Positions 1 through 9,542 of a stretch of 15,814 nt of DNA are shown in pieces. Made by a program: the position numbers and the translations under genes. Source of the DNA: an uncultured Prevotella sp. (GTDB taxonomy: Bacteria > Bacteroidota > Bacteroidia > Bacteroidales > Bacteroidaceae); assembly GCA_938018155.1 (NCBI GenBank), contig CALIIG010000124.1, positions 1-15,814 of the forward strand. Direction: 5' to 3'. Position 1 is the stretch's first letter, and every line of letters starts with the position of its first letter. The notes under the pieces were generated by a model. The model did no database searches. It saw nothing but the letters and a program-made list of their open reading frames with translations, and was not told where the DNA came from.

Positions 1-130
1 AGACAAAAACAACCTGTGCGTTCGGCATCAAAAAAAGCCCACGCGCACAGGGATATGACAATCACACTGTACTAACGCGGGCTGTTGTTAAGTTCCTGTT
101 TTGAAGAGGGTAAGGAGATTGGGGGCTATC

Positions 131-285
131 GTTCAGACCCCCAGTCCCCTAACCTTTAATTAGAAAAGGTGCCACACACCTCTAAAATCAAAGGTAAAAT
201 ATGTTCTTTTTGTCTTTATGTCTGAAAAGAAAGGTTTGTCTGTTTGTATATTAAGTTTAGTGGTTCAGACCCCCAGCCCCCTAAC
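131..285. repeat. 23-bp direct repeat pair, second copy forming a hairpin
   Basis: Copies at 131-153 and 263-285 differ at one base; both begin GTTCAGACCCCCAG and end CCCCTAAC. The second copy runs into a perfect hairpin: AGCCCCCT (275-282), 5-nt loop, AGGGGGCT (288-295). The first copy can pair with an upstream TGGGGG (120-125 with 138-143). They may be remnants of a small mobile palindromic repeat or transcription-end structures for the gene at 359-1237. Confidence 0.6.
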
Positions 286-301
286 TCAGGGGGCTTGTAC
301 A

Positions 302-341
302 CACGAACAAGGGGGCTCGTCCTCACGAACAAGGGGGCTCG
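302..341. repeat. Tandem 18-bp repeat, 22-bp period
   Basis: CACGAACAAGGGGGCTCG occurs at 302-319 and again at 324-341, a period of 22 bp. A partial third unit (GGGGGCTTGT) lies just upstream at 290-299. The block sits 18 bp before the stop codon side of the minus-strand gene at 359. No function can be assigned. Confidence 0.7.
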
Positions 342-358
342 AGCAAAGAGATTACCGA

Positions 359-1237
359 TTACCGGATAACGACCTTACGGGTTTTATCGTTTTGGCGAAC
401 CATGTAAACGCCCCGGCGCAGGCCTGTAAGCGAGGTGCCTGCAAAGCGGCCGTCGACGGTGTAGACAGCGGTTTTGCCACCTTCGGCAGCAGGAATGGTG
501 TCAATACCATTGGTAGTTGCGGGCACGGTTATTTTTACACCATGAACGAACAGCGTGTCGCGGTTGCCGTTTTGAAAGAATACATAGATAGGATTGTCGC
601 TCTTAATGGTAGCAGGATCAGTGCCATTGTGCAGGGTTTCAAGGCCTGTCCACTCTTTCACACCGGCGTTGGCCAACTTCTTAAACAGCGAATAAACCTG
701 AATAACTTTATAGCCTTTGTCGCTGTTAAGCGGGTAAATGTTGCCGTCGTTCACAAATTTGAAGATGTCGTTCTGCGGATTTGTGGTTGCCGTAAGGCGG
801 CCCATCATCTTGGAATTGCTCGACAGGCATATGCTTAACGTAGCCAGAGCCGGCAGTTTGAAGGCTATTCCACCACCGTTGATGGCACCAAAACCCTTGG
901 ACGGGGGCAGAATGATGGCACCGGTATGTGCTCCGGCCGTCCCCGTTTCGCCGTCGGTTCCGGCACCTGTAATCGTTGGGTCGGCTGTTGCCTCGGGATA
1001 ATCGGGCTGCTGATCGGCGAAAACCTTCTGGATGGGCTTGCCGTTGACATCAATTCTGAAGGCTGCAGGGTCGGACGTATCGATGTCGCCTACATAGGTA
1101 TCAATCACGCTCTGCGAGTTAAACCATAACCATCCGTTGGCGTCGGTTACGGTAGCGGGAAACAAGTTTTTTGTGGTTTGTGCGCTTGCAGACAGCAAAC
1201 TGAATGCAAGTGCTGCCAAAGTAAACAGTTTTTTCAT
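359..1237 (-). CDS. Secreted protein of unknown function with C-terminal sorting-like tail
   Basis: This 292-residue protein starts with a clear signal peptide (MKKLFTLAALAFSLLSASAQ, cleavage after about residue 19-20), so it is exported. The middle is rich in Gly, Thr and Ala and has no motif I recognise. The last ~45 residues (NGIDTIP... then VYTVDGRF, GLRRGVYMV and a basic KVVIR end) resemble the C-terminal beta-sandwich sorting tails of Bacteroidetes type IX secretion substrates. That suggests surface attachment, but this is family resemblance only. It lies 219 bp downstream of the SusD-like gene on the same strand, where many SusCD loci keep a surface binding protein or enzyme. It is not a recognisable SusE or SusF. 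The ATG at 1235-1237 is chosen because it directly precedes the signal peptide. No Shine-Dalgarno is present, as expected for Bacteroidetes. Confidence 0.8.
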   Translation of the reverse strand: MKKLFTLAALAFSLLSASAQTTKNLFPATVTDANGWLWFNSQSVIDTYVGDIDTSDPAAFRIDVNGKPIQKVFADQQPDYPEATADPTITGAGTDGETGTAGAHTGAIILPPSKGFGAINGGGIAFKLPALATLSICLSSNSKMMGRLTATTNPQNDIFKFVNDGNIYPLNSDKGYKVIQVYSLFKKLANAGVKEWTGLETLHNGTDPATIKSDNPIYVFFQNGNRDTLFVHGVKITVPATTNGIDTIPAAEGGKTAVYTVDGRFAGTSLTGLRRGVYMVRQNDKTRKVVIR

Positions 1238-1414
1238 GTTGGAAATGTTTAAGGGCCGCCCCCATTCCCGGGAAAGGAGAACGTTACGGGGCAGCGTTGT
1301 TGTAATGATTTATAATATTTTATTCTGTATCAGGAATATTTCATGGGTGTTACCGGCCCGGGAGCACGCCTGTTCAGGCTAACAACACAAGCCCCACGGG
1401 CCAACGCCATCAGG

Positions 1415-1444
1415 GGCATGCAGCAGCCTTGCCGCTGCCATGCC
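1415..1444. other. Imperfect hairpin between susD-like and downstream gene
   Basis: GGCATG-CAGC (1415-1424) pairs with GCTGCCATGCC (1434-1444) with a single bulged base. It lies just past the SusD-like stop codon (1457 side) on the minus strand. It could lower read-through into the gene at 359-1237, but no T-run follows in that direction, so a terminator call is weak. Confidence 0.35.
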
Positions 1445-1456
1445 GTTGTAAAAAGG

Positions 1457-3202
1457 CTATACTTCGTTCCAGCCGGGGTTCTGATCGATGCCCTGGTAGC
1501 GCACTTCGGCCCACGGAATGGGGAAGTAATACTCCCTGGTTTCGAACTTACGCACGCGCGCCGGAAACCTGTTGATGTTTACCGTACGGTAGGTTGTATG
1601 GCCCGCGTGCACGGTAATGGTGATGCCTTTCAGCGGATTGGTGGCACCGCTGAAGGTTTGTTCGGCCGTGCCCCAGCGCATCTGGTCCCAGTATATGGTT
1701 TCTTCAAAAGCCATTTCCACGCGGCGTTCGTGCACAATATCGTCCCAGGTGAGGGCCGGCAGCGCATCCATGTGCACGCGTGTACGGATGCGGTTCACCA
1801 TGTCGAGGGCGGCAGCGTTGTCGCCCAGGCGGTAGCACACTTCGGCATAATCGAGGTAAGCCTCGGCCAGACGCCAGATAATATAATCTTGTTTGCTGGC
1901 ATAGGTGTTGTTATCGTCAATGGATTGCGAGGCGTCGACAAACTTGCCGAGATAGTATCCCGTGCGGCTGACGGCGGCTGTTGTGGACGAACCGTAGGGC
2001 GTGATGTCGGCACCGGCCCTGCCGTCGGTCGTAGCCATGTCCATCATATGCCCGCGATATTCGCAGCCGTTGTAGAGAACGTTGGCATAAAAGCGGTAAT
2101 CGCGGTTGTCGTAGGGATGTTGCGGGTCGTAGACGGCACCGCCACGCATACCGTATTCGGCCACATGGTTTTGTGTAGGAGTGTATGCAGCCGTCGTGCC
2201 TGTGAAAGAAGGGGCAGCCGCATCGCGGTCTAACGTATGGCCAAACTTATTGGCATAGTCGCCGTCATCAGAGTGTTGCACCTCCAATATCGATTCGGAG
2301 GTGTTCTTTGTAGTGAATATTTTGCGGTACTCGTCGCGAATGCCGTCCTGCGTGGTGGCCGTAACGGGCACGAGCTGGTAGCGGTTAAGGGCGAAAAGCT
2401 GGTCGTAGGCGGCGCGTGCCTTTTGCAGCATGGTTTGCGACTGGTCGTCAGTAAAGCCAAGATAGCTTTTGCTTTTGTTCTGGAAAACCGGGCTTGAGGC
2501 CCACAAATACGTCTTGGCTTTGAGCATGATGGCAGCACCGCGCGTAACGCGTCCCACGTCGGAAGCACCGTTTGTAACGGCTAACAGGCTGTCGGCCTTG
2601 CCGGCTTCGGCCACGATAAACGACACCATCTGCCCGTATGAAGCACGCGGAAACTTTTCGGCTTTTTTGAGAGGGTTGTAGGTGTGGTCGATAATGAGCA
2701 CGCCTCCGAAGCGTCGCCACAACATATAATAATAGTAGGCGCGGAAAAAGTGGGCTTCACCCTCCACACGCCGGCGTTGTGCGGCATCGGGCACCTTGTC
2801 CTTATTTTCGAGGAATGAGTTAATATACTGTATCTGCGTATAGCAGCTTGTCCACGTGTTGCGGGCCCACTGTGTGATGCTTTCTTCGTTATTCTTCAGT
2901 ATATCACCGTAGCCGGCGTTGTACCAGTCGCTTTTACCGTTGCTCAGCTGGTCGGTAAACCAGGGCAGATAATAGCGCGAAATGCTCTTGAACAGGGCCG
3001 TACTGGGGACGTATGTCTTAAATCCCGAATTCATATTACGATACCACGTGTTCACATATTCGTCGAGCAGCATGGGAGTTTCCCATGTTTTGTCGTCGGA
3101 AATTTTGTTGTATGGGTTTTTGTCGAAAAGGCTGTTGGGGCTGCATGCCATCATCAGCAGTGGCAGCAGAGCCGGTAATGCTTTTGAAATTATATTTTTC
3201 AT
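1457..3202 (-). CDS. SusD/RagB-like outer-membrane nutrient-binding lipoprotein
   Basis: This 581-residue lipoprotein would cap the SusC barrel at the cell surface and bind the nutrient to be imported. A lipoprotein signal ends at Cys20 (context LLMMAC), followed by the Asn/Asp-rich start typical of mature SusD proteins. Family hallmarks include the helical stretch GEAHFFRAYYYYMLWRRFGGV (about residues 148-167), the AEAYLDYAEVCYRLGD helix near residue 450, and the closing signature QNPGW just before the end. The length fits the family (usually 500-650). The start lies 26 bp after the SusC-like stop codon, so the two genes almost certainly form one operon. The substrate cannot be told from sequence; RagB-like members take peptides, SusD-like members glycans. 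Confidence 0.95.
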   Translation of the reverse strand: MKNIISKALPALLPLLMMACSPNSLFDKNPYNKISDDKTWETPMLLDEYVNTWYRNMNSGFKTYVPSTALFKSISRYYLPWFTDQLSNGKSDWYNAGYGDILKNNEESITQWARNTWTSCYTQIQYINSFLENKDKVPDAAQRRRVEGEAHFFRAYYYYMLWRRFGGVLIIDHTYNPLKKAEKFPRASYGQMVSFIVAEAGKADSLLAVTNGASDVGRVTRGAAIMLKAKTYLWASSPVFQNKSKSYLGFTDDQSQTMLQKARAAYDQLFALNRYQLVPVTATTQDGIRDEYRKIFTTKNTSESILEVQHSDDGDYANKFGHTLDRDAAAPSFTGTTAAYTPTQNHVAEYGMRGGAVYDPQHPYDNRDYRFYANVLYNGCEYRGHMMDMATTDGRAGADITPYGSSTTAAVSRTGYYLGKFVDASQSIDDNNTYASKQDYIIWRLAEAYLDYAEVCYRLGDNAAALDMVNRIRTRVHMDALPALTWDDIVHERRVEMAFEETIYWDQMRWGTAEQTFSGATNPLKGITITVHAGHTTYRTVNINRFPARVRKFETREYYFPIPWAEVRYQGIDQNPGWNEV

Positions 3203-3228
3203 GTCGTGAAATTCTTGTTTTTGTCGTA

Positions 3229-6200
3229 TCAGAAACCTAAGTTAAGCGTTACGCCAAACGACCTTTGTATGGGGTATCCGCGCAGCGATTCGGGGTCCAT
3301 GCCCTCGAGATTGGTGACGGTAAACAGGTTACCGGCCTGGAAAGCAAGGCTTGCCGACGTTGCGCCGATGTGCCTGACCATGTTGCGCGGCAGCTGATAG
3401 CCGATGCTTAACATCTTTAACCGGAGGAAGTTACAGTTCCTGATCCAGAACGTCGACGCGCGACGGTTGTTGTCGTTACTGGTTACAAACTTGATGCGCG
3501 GGTAGCGGGCACCGGTGTTTTCGGGCGTCCACGTTTCGGTTAAATGATATTTCTGGAACTTCTGCAGCGTGCCGTTGTCGAGCGTGTACGACTCGTTGAT
3601 ATTCTGCTTATACCCCATTTCGCCCTGAAAAAGAGCATTAAAGAAGAACCCTTTGTACGATGCGCCGAGGCGAAAAGCCACGTCCATATCGGGATAAGAG
3701 GAATTTTTGACGTACACCTGGTCTTCTGACGTGATGCGATGGTCGCCGTTCTGGTCGACGTATCTGATGTCGCCGGGGGCCAGTGTGGCGTTACCCGCTC
3801 CGTCCTGGTCCACTCCGCAGTTGTCAATTTCGTCCTGCGTCTGGAACAATCCCGCCGCCTCGTACATGGTCCATACGAGCGTCCCTTTCTTCTTAAATTG
3901 GGCAGCTGTGCCGATTCGTCGCCATAGTCTAAATACTTATCCTGCGTTTTCGAAAGCGTGATACCCAAGTTGTATTTCAGCTTTCCTACGGTGTTACGAT
4001 GGTTGATTGTGAGGTCCCATCCCCAGGCTTTGAGCTTCGCAAAGTTAATACTCGGCACGTTTCCCTCCACTCCTGTCGACGGCGGATAGATGTAATCGGG
4101 AGCCGACGTAATTTTATCGGTTTCGTAACGCACGTAGTATTCGCCGGTGACGCTGATGCGGCCTCCCCAGAATCCGAGGTCAAGGCCGAAGTTCCAGTCG
4201 TGTGTTCGTCCCCACGTCAGGTCGGGATTGGGGTATCCGCCCGTTGTAAGGATAAGGCCCGGGCGGAAGTTTCCACCGTGGCTGTAACCCATGTTTGTCG
4301 ACTCCTGAAACGTTTTGAGGTAAGAAAACGAGTTGACGAGGCCGTCGTTGCCGAGCCAACCCGTAGAGGCGCGCAGCTTAACGTTGCTTAAAACACTTTG
4401 TTTCCACCGGCGGAACCAGTCTTCGTTCGACATGGCCCACGCTGCCGAGAACGAAGGAAAAAATCCCCAACGCCGGCCCGGTATGAAGTTATTCGACCCG
4501 TCTACGCGGAAACTGAACTCGGCAAAATACTTGTTGGCGTAGCCATATTTCGCCCTTCCGATGAGCGAAGCACGCTGGTTGTATATTTCGTTGCCGCTGA
4601 GAAGGGCCTTCTGTGCCGTACCCATGGTTTCGGGATAGATGCCCTTATCCTGGTTGGTTCCGTTCATATACTGGTTGTGTGTGCGCTGGTAATTGGCCAC
4701 GAGGGTACCCTCAACGTCGTGCTTCTGTGCAAATGTGCGCATGAAATTAGCCCCTGTTTCGTAGAGCTGACTGTCGAAGAAGGTATCGGCCTGGCGCAGC
4801 GACACCCTGGCAGTAGGATATACTGTGTTGGGGTCGGTGGCGTAACTGTCGGCCACGGCGTCGTAAGTGTACAGCGTTACCGGTCGGCTGAAGGTGCTTT
4901 CAATGCGGTGATTGTCGTCGAAGGTGCCGCGAATATAAGCCGAAAGGCCTTTTACCCATGGCACATCCCATCGCAGATTCACCGTCATGGTGTTCATTTT
5001 GCCGGTGCTTTTGATATATCCTCCCAGTCCGTAGATGTTGACAAGGGGGTTGCCTCCGTTAATACTTGCCAGGTCGCCGTTGCTGAAACGGTACACCTGA
5101 AGAGGCGAATACGAATAGGCTGCCGACAGCGTTGAGTAGCTGCTGTTTTTTGAACGGGTGCGCGTTCCCTCCTCCGAGAACGACAATACCAGCCCCCTGG
5201 CCAGCGTTGCATCCAGTTTTGCACTGTATGTAAGGCGGTTACGGCCTATGCCTGTGTAAATACCCCTGGCGTCAGCCAAGCCTGTTGACAGATAGTAACG
5301 CACGAACTGGTTGCCGCCCGTCACCGATACGCTGTGGGTTGTAGAGTAGCCTGTTTTGTCGAGATAAGCCATATAGTCTTCGTCGCCATACACATTGGGT
5401 GCAGTATGGTTCTTGATTTGTTCGAGCTGTGCATCGGTATATTTCGCGATTGTCGTGCCCGGGGTATTGTCGACAGCACGGTTTCGCAGCAGGGCAAAAT
5501 CGTAAGCGTTGAGAAATTCCGGATTGCGTGTCGACTGCTCTACGTTGTACTGGCCGCGGTAGTTCACATGAACTTTCTGGTCGCCCTTGGCGCGTTTGGT
5601 CTGCACCAGCACCACACCGTTTGCGGCTCTTGCGCCATAAACGGCAGCGGCGGCAGCGTCTTTCAGAATGGTTACGCTTTCAATGTCGTCGGGATTCAGG
5701 TCGGAAAGTCGCATCTCACCGTCGGACGTGGTAGTGCCGAAGCGCGGAACGCCGTCGATAACCAGCAGCGGAGCATCGTTGATACCGCGCACACGGATAT
5801 TGGCTTCGCGCGCCGTGCTGGGGTCTCCGGTGGCTTGCATCACCTGCAAACCGGCTACCTGGCCGGTCAATGCCTGGTCAAGGTTCATCACTGGCTGCAA
5901 TACAAGGTCTTCGGCTTTGATGGTTTCTATCGACCCTGTAAGGGCCGACTTCTTCTGAATGCCGTATCCTACGACAACCAGTTCGTCGAGCGTCTTTTCG
6001 TCGCTCGCCATTTTCACGCTCAGAGGCTTGCCTGCTGTTACGCTCACCATTTGTGTTTTCAGGCCCACGCTCGATATAACGAGGGTGGTCTTGCCTTCGG
6101 GAACCGAGAGGGTAAAGGCACCGTTGACGTCGGTTACGCCTGCCGTCTTTCCGTCTTGCGTCTTGACAACGGCACCGATAACGGGCTCGCCGTCGGCATC

Positions 6201-6290
6201 TACTACGCTACCTTTAACGGTTTGCTTTTGTGCCCATGCAGTGGCTGTAATACCAAAGGTTAAACACAGTGTTATAATTCTTGATTTCAT
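3229..6290 (-). CDS. SusC/RagA-like TonB-dependent transporter, split by a -1 frameshift
   Basis: This is the barrel half of a SusCD import complex. The first frame (from 6290) has a signal peptide (cleavage after Ala20), a carboxypeptidase-D-like domain (about 24-95), a TonB-box-like LDELVVVGYG (101-110) and the SusC plug signature DDIESVTILKDAAAAAVYGARAANG (about 201-225), then barrel strands. Around codon 800 (plus positions 3882-3897) the meaningful reading moves to another frame, which supplies the last ~217 residues (GLFQTQDEID, VDQNGDHRI, closing VTLNLGF) and stops at 3229. Left unshifted, the first frame runs on as nonsense to 3540. The joined product is about 1,020 residues, normal for SusC. 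A lost T in a T-run, a true mutation or a programmed shift are all possible; I favour sequencing error or mutation. Confidence 0.9.
3859..3897 (-). other. Frameshift zone in the SusC-like gene
   Basis: Two explanations fit. One base may be missing from the TTT run (plus-strand AAA 3895-3897): adding a T gives PNFKKKG and restores the frame. Alternatively the minus strand carries AAAGGGA (3888-3882) in exact X XXY YYZ phase (A AAG GGA). A -1 slip there also enters the productive frame. Two bases further on is a perfect 6-bp inverted repeat (CTCGTA 3879-3874 with TACGAG 3864-3859). That spacer is shorter than the usual 5-9 nt for stimulatory hairpins. Confidence 0.8.
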
Positions 6291-6334
6291 ATAATAATAT
6301 GGGGAATTTTTATTTATATTCAGGAGTTAAAGAC

Positions 6335-6490
6335 GTGAACTTCAGGAGTTAAAGGAGTTATGGAGTGAAGGAGTGAAGACAACACTTTGAAAATGTGAAA
6401 CTGTCGAAGTCATAAAACAATACTTTTGTGAGGGAGTGAAGGAAGTGAACTTCAGGAGTGAAAGAAGTTATGGAGTGAAGGAGTGAAGAC
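6335..6490. repeat. 46-bp direct repeat pair in the spacer upstream of the SusC-like gene
   Basis: Copies at 6335-6380 and 6445-6490 match at 44 of 46 positions and start 110 bp apart. Each is built from shorter GGAGTGAAG / GGAGTTAAAG words, so the region also has internal repetition, and a further partial unit (CAGGAGTTAAAG) begins at 6321. The whole 6291-6619 spacer lies between two minus-strand genes and shows no ORF I would call. I could not find a convincing TTTG / TAnnTTTG promoter for the SusC-like gene within it. Confidence 0.8.
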
Positions 6491-6619
6491 CATTGTATGT
6501 CTGTTGCATTAGCTCGAAAAATAGTAAACCTTATTCTGCACTTCTGCCCTATTCGTTACCTAACTCCTTCTCACTTCTTACTTTCTTAGCGTTTCGTTCT
6601 TCAATTTCTCACAAGCCCT

Positions 6620-9193
6620 TTACTTTTTGAGCAACTTGTTAATCGTTAAAATCTGGTATTCGTAGAACGCTTTTGTGGCAGCGTTGCCGGTGGCACGCTT
6701 GGCCGTGAACAGGCTGAGGGCGCGGCGAAGCTGACGCAACATCAGGGGCTTGTAAACCTCGTCGGGCAACGACGGCAGGCCGTAGTTGATGCGAACGAAG
6801 CTCGTTTCGGGGGCGTTATATTCGCAGGGCAGCAGGTCGCGCTGCTCCATGCCGGTGCTATTATTATAATAGGTGTAACCGTTATCGGCCAGTTTCACGA
6901 GCGATGCCTTTGTACCGTCGGCCTGAATACCGCTGGCACGCGCAAAAAGGGCTACGGCTTCGCTGGCCAGTTTCAGGTCGGCGTCGGTCAGTGAACGACC
7001 TTGTATCGTGGGCCTGAACACCTCGTTGAAGGCGTCGTCAACATAATTCGTCACACTGTAATTGCGCTGTGCATTGAGCTTATGGCCGTCGTCGATGCGC
7101 TGCAGACGGGTAGAGGCGAACAAACCGTTCACTACTGTGTTCTCGAAATTAGTGCGAATTTCGTCGGCGCGGTCAAATTTCATGAGCAATTTCTGAGGGC
7201 ACAGCCACGATTTATAGCTGCGGGCCTGTGCCACCAACCATGTCATGGCACGGCGCATACCGGCTTTATCCACATATTCTACGGCCGGAAAAGTGTCGCC
7301 CTGGCGCACTTCGTGGTATCTTACACCGCCAATATACGGCAGTACATGGCCCAGATGGCGGGCATATTGCGACACTAAGCTCTTGTACATATCCTGCATA
7401 TACGAATAGTCGGCACCGCGTTCGGCCGTCCATTTTTCCAGATTGCGCATAATAATCTTCAGGTTCGATATAGCGTAATTGCCGGCTTTTACGTGGTCGT
7501 TGCCCAAATCCTCGGTCTGTGCACTTACATCTACCGTTCCCATTACCTGCTGTGGCCCGAACTCGTACATCGCATCGCCGGCCTTTTCGCGTATCCATTG
7601 CGACAGAACGGGCTTTTCGTCGTCCATCGTCTGCGCTCCCTTTATCAGCCGGTAACCCCATTTGATGGCGTTAATATCCTCAACACCCAATACGGGCGGC
7701 GTCAGTTTCACGCCGCGTTCCATATCTCCGGGCTGGGCAATAAAGTTGTTACGGGCATAGTCCATAATGCTGGGCGTGGTGCCATACTTCTGTGTAAACG
7801 ACGGGCTGCGCAGGCTGTCCACGGGAAATGCAAAGCTGGCACCCATGTTATGCATCAGTCCAAGCGTGTGCCCTATTTCGTGAGAAGTGACATATCGCAT
7901 CGATTCCTTCATCACCTCGTCGTCAAATGTTTTCTTGTGCGTGCGGTAGTCAACGGCCCCCGTTTGCACAAACCTCCAGTTATGCAGCAGGCTGATGACG
8001 TTGTGATACCATATAACGTCGGCCGTCAGTATCTCACCCGTGCGCGGATCCACATAGCTTGGGCCCATGGCATTGGCGGTTTCGGTAACGGCATATTTCA
8101 CACAGCTGTAACGCATATCGTCAGGATCGAACGCCGGATCGTTCTTAGGATAGTCGCGAACCTGCACAACGTTTTTGAAACCGGCGGCTTCGAACGCGGC
8201 GTTCCAGTCGAGAATGCCCTGCTTTACCGTGCTGCGCCACTTCTCAGGAAAGGCCGAATCGACATAGAAAACGATGGGCTTCTTCGGCTCTACCAGCTCA
8301 CCGGCGAAGTATTTCTGACGGTCACTGTCGCGCGGTTCGATGCGCCAGCGATGAATAATGCTCCTTTCGTCAACGCGATCGGCCTGCGAACTATACACCT
8401 TCTGGCCGGTCGAGAAATACCCTACGCGCCTGTCGTGCAGGCGGGCACGCATCAATGTGCCGGGCGCACGGTAAAGAGAGCGGTGCATTACCACCGAATA
8501 GGGCTTGTCGTTGCCCGACAGCGAAAACGTGAGCAGGGTTTTTATTTCGATATTCAGCGGGAAATTCTTCACCTCGCTGATGCCCGAAGCGTCGCTCTGA
8601 TAGGTGCCCTTCAACCCCTTCGGGCCTCCGAAGAGCACCGAAAGCGGGTTGTCGGCTTTGACGGGACTGATGCTTTTTTCGTTGCTTCCAAAAAAATTGG
8701 TTACGTCAATCAGCACGCGTCCGCCCCGCTGCGCGGCAATTTTAAACCCCTTCAGCACCGGGTCGGCAAAGTTGGTACGAAACGATGCCGCTATGGGGTC
8801 GTCGCTGCTTACGACGTTTCCCTGCTGAACCAGGTGCAGCATAACCTTTACACTGTCGCGGCTGAAGCGCACAAGCATGGGGCGATCAACCATCTGGCCG
8901 GCCACATAATCGTGTGTATTGCTCGTCTGCGCAATGCGGTTCGAGAGAATATACGGGTGTTTCATGGCCGAATCGGCCAGTTCGAAGAACAGCTTTCCGT
9001 CCTTCTGGTTCAGATAAACGGGAAACATGCCGTTCATCCGGCGCGCTCCCTTCAGCGTGCGTGTCCAGTCATCGGTTTTCAATTTCGCCACCAGCGCGGT
9101 GTCAACGCCCTTTGCGGCTTTCTTTCTTTTGGCCGTCACCGGAACCAACGATGCCATTACGGCGACAAATACAACAAACAACAGTTTCTTCAT
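6620..9193 (-). CDS. Secreted zinc-dependent metalloprotease (DUF5117/DUF5118 family)
   Basis: This 857-residue protein is a predicted exported zinc peptidase. It has a signal peptide (MKKLLFVVFVAVMASLVPVTA), then the conserved N-terminal region seen in DUF5118/DUF5117 proteins (GMFPVYLNQKDGKLFFEL; PYILSNRIAQTSN). The catalytic centre is the extended metzincin-type motif HEIGHTLGLMHN: His438, Glu439, His442 and His448. A Met-turn-like SIMDY follows (Met477). All expected catalytic residues are present, so it should be active. The length suits the family. It lies upstream of the SusCD pair on the same strand but 329 bp away, so co-transcription is uncertain. A digestive role feeding peptides to SusCD is an inference. 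The ATG at 9191-9193 directly precedes the signal peptide. Confidence 0.93.
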   Translation of the reverse strand: MKKLLFVVFVAVMASLVPVTAKRKKAAKGVDTALVAKLKTDDWTRTLKGARRMNGMFPVYLNQKDGKLFFELADSAMKHPYILSNRIAQTSNTHDYVAGQMVDRPMLVRFSRDSVKVMLHLVQQGNVVSSDDPIAASFRTNFADPVLKGFKIAAQRGGRVLIDVTNFFGSNEKSISPVKADNPLSVLFGGPKGLKGTYQSDASGISEVKNFPLNIEIKTLLTFSLSGNDKPYSVVMHRSLYRAPGTLMRARLHDRRVGYFSTGQKVYSSQADRVDERSIIHRWRIEPRDSDRQKYFAGELVEPKKPIVFYVDSAFPEKWRSTVKQGILDWNAAFEAAGFKNVVQVRDYPKNDPAFDPDDMRYSCVKYAVTETANAMGPSYVDPRTGEILTADVIWYHNVISLLHNWRFVQTGAVDYRTHKKTFDDEVMKESMRYVTSHEIGHTLGLMHNMGASFAFPVDSLRSPSFTQKYGTTPSIMDYARNNFIAQPGDMERGVKLTPPVLGVEDINAIKWGYRLIKGAQTMDDEKPVLSQWIREKAGDAMYEFGPQQVMGTVDVSAQTEDLGNDHVKAGNYAISNLKIIMRNLEKWTAERGADYSYMQDMYKSLVSQYARHLGHVLPYIGGVRYHEVRQGDTFPAVEYVDKAGMRRAMTWLVAQARSYKSWLCPQKLLMKFDRADEIRTNFENTVVNGLFASTRLQRIDDGHKLNAQRNYSVTNYVDDAFNEVFRPTIQGRSLTDADLKLASEAVALFARASGIQADGTKASLVKLADNGYTYYNNSTGMEQRDLLPCEYNAPETSFVRINYGLPSLPDEVYKPLMLRQLRRALSLFTAKRATGNAATKAFYEYQILTINKLLKK

Positions 9194-9263
9194 CCGAATG
9201 TTTTAATTTGACAATTCCAAAAATATCTTCGTACTATTGCTGAATACAAAATACCCTGATATG

Positions 9264-9271
9264 CAAAAGTA
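9264..9271 (-). promoter_or_regulatory. Possible -7 element for the metalloprotease gene
   Basis: On the minus strand TACTTTTG (9271-9264) matches the Bacteroidetes -7 consensus TAnnTTTG, about 71 bp before the metalloprotease start. The upstream -33 element is poor: only TTTC at about 13 bp, or weaker options at the right distance. Treat this as a half-site prediction. Confidence 0.4.
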
Positions 9272-9396
9272 AGACATTTAACATGAAACAGGTACGCGAA
9301 GATGGGGAAAGTTTCAGGCCGGATGCAAAAAAATATCATGAAATCATCATTTTTGGCTATTTATTTCATTTTTGTATAAAAAAATCGCAAAAAAAG

Positions 9397-9427
9397 TTTC
9401 AACGTACGCAATTATTTATTACTTTTG
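9397..9427 (+). promoter_or_regulatory. Bacteroidetes-type promoter for the YbjQ-family gene
   Basis: TTTC (9397-9400), a 19-bp spacer and TACTTTTG (9420-9427) fit the TTTG/TAnnTTTG consensus with one mismatch. Transcription would start near 9434, giving a leader of about 110 nt before the ATG at 9543. The leader contains a small perfect hairpin, ACCCC (9503-9507) with GGGGT (9511-9515). Confidence 0.65.
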
Positions 9428-9542
9428 TACCTGTAGACAACGTAAAGACACCCGAAAAGTACGCAAATGGCGTGCAAACGGTTGTCCAAACTACTACAAA
9501 ACACCCCTTCGGGGTATCGTCAAACCTTAAAAACCTGCTGTT

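Larger units (their letters stand above)
1..358. other. Intergenic region with short repeats and hairpins
   Basis: I see no gene here. The stretch lies downstream of the minus-strand gene that ends at 359. It holds a perfect 8-bp inverted repeat (CCTGTGCG at 13-20 with CGCACAGG at 44-51), a 6-bp hairpin (ACCTTT 152-157 with AAAGGT 165-170), two near-identical 23-bp copies (131-153 and 263-285), a perfect C/G-rich hairpin (275-295) and a tandem pair of 18-bp units (302-319, 324-341). Reading frames that cross it are shadows of the neighbouring gene. Repeats of this kind are common between genes in Prevotella-like genomes. None of the hairpins is followed on the minus strand by a T-run, so a classic terminator is not evident. 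Confidence 0.6.

Noticed and set aside
6421..6428. Plus-strand TACTTTTG resembling a -7 promoter element
   Set aside because: No -33 element is properly spaced and no plus-strand gene follows before 9543.
7493..9211. 572-codon plus-strand ORF antisense to the metalloprotease
   Set aside because: It is a long shadow frame opposite a clear HExxH protease gene and has no meaningful motifs.
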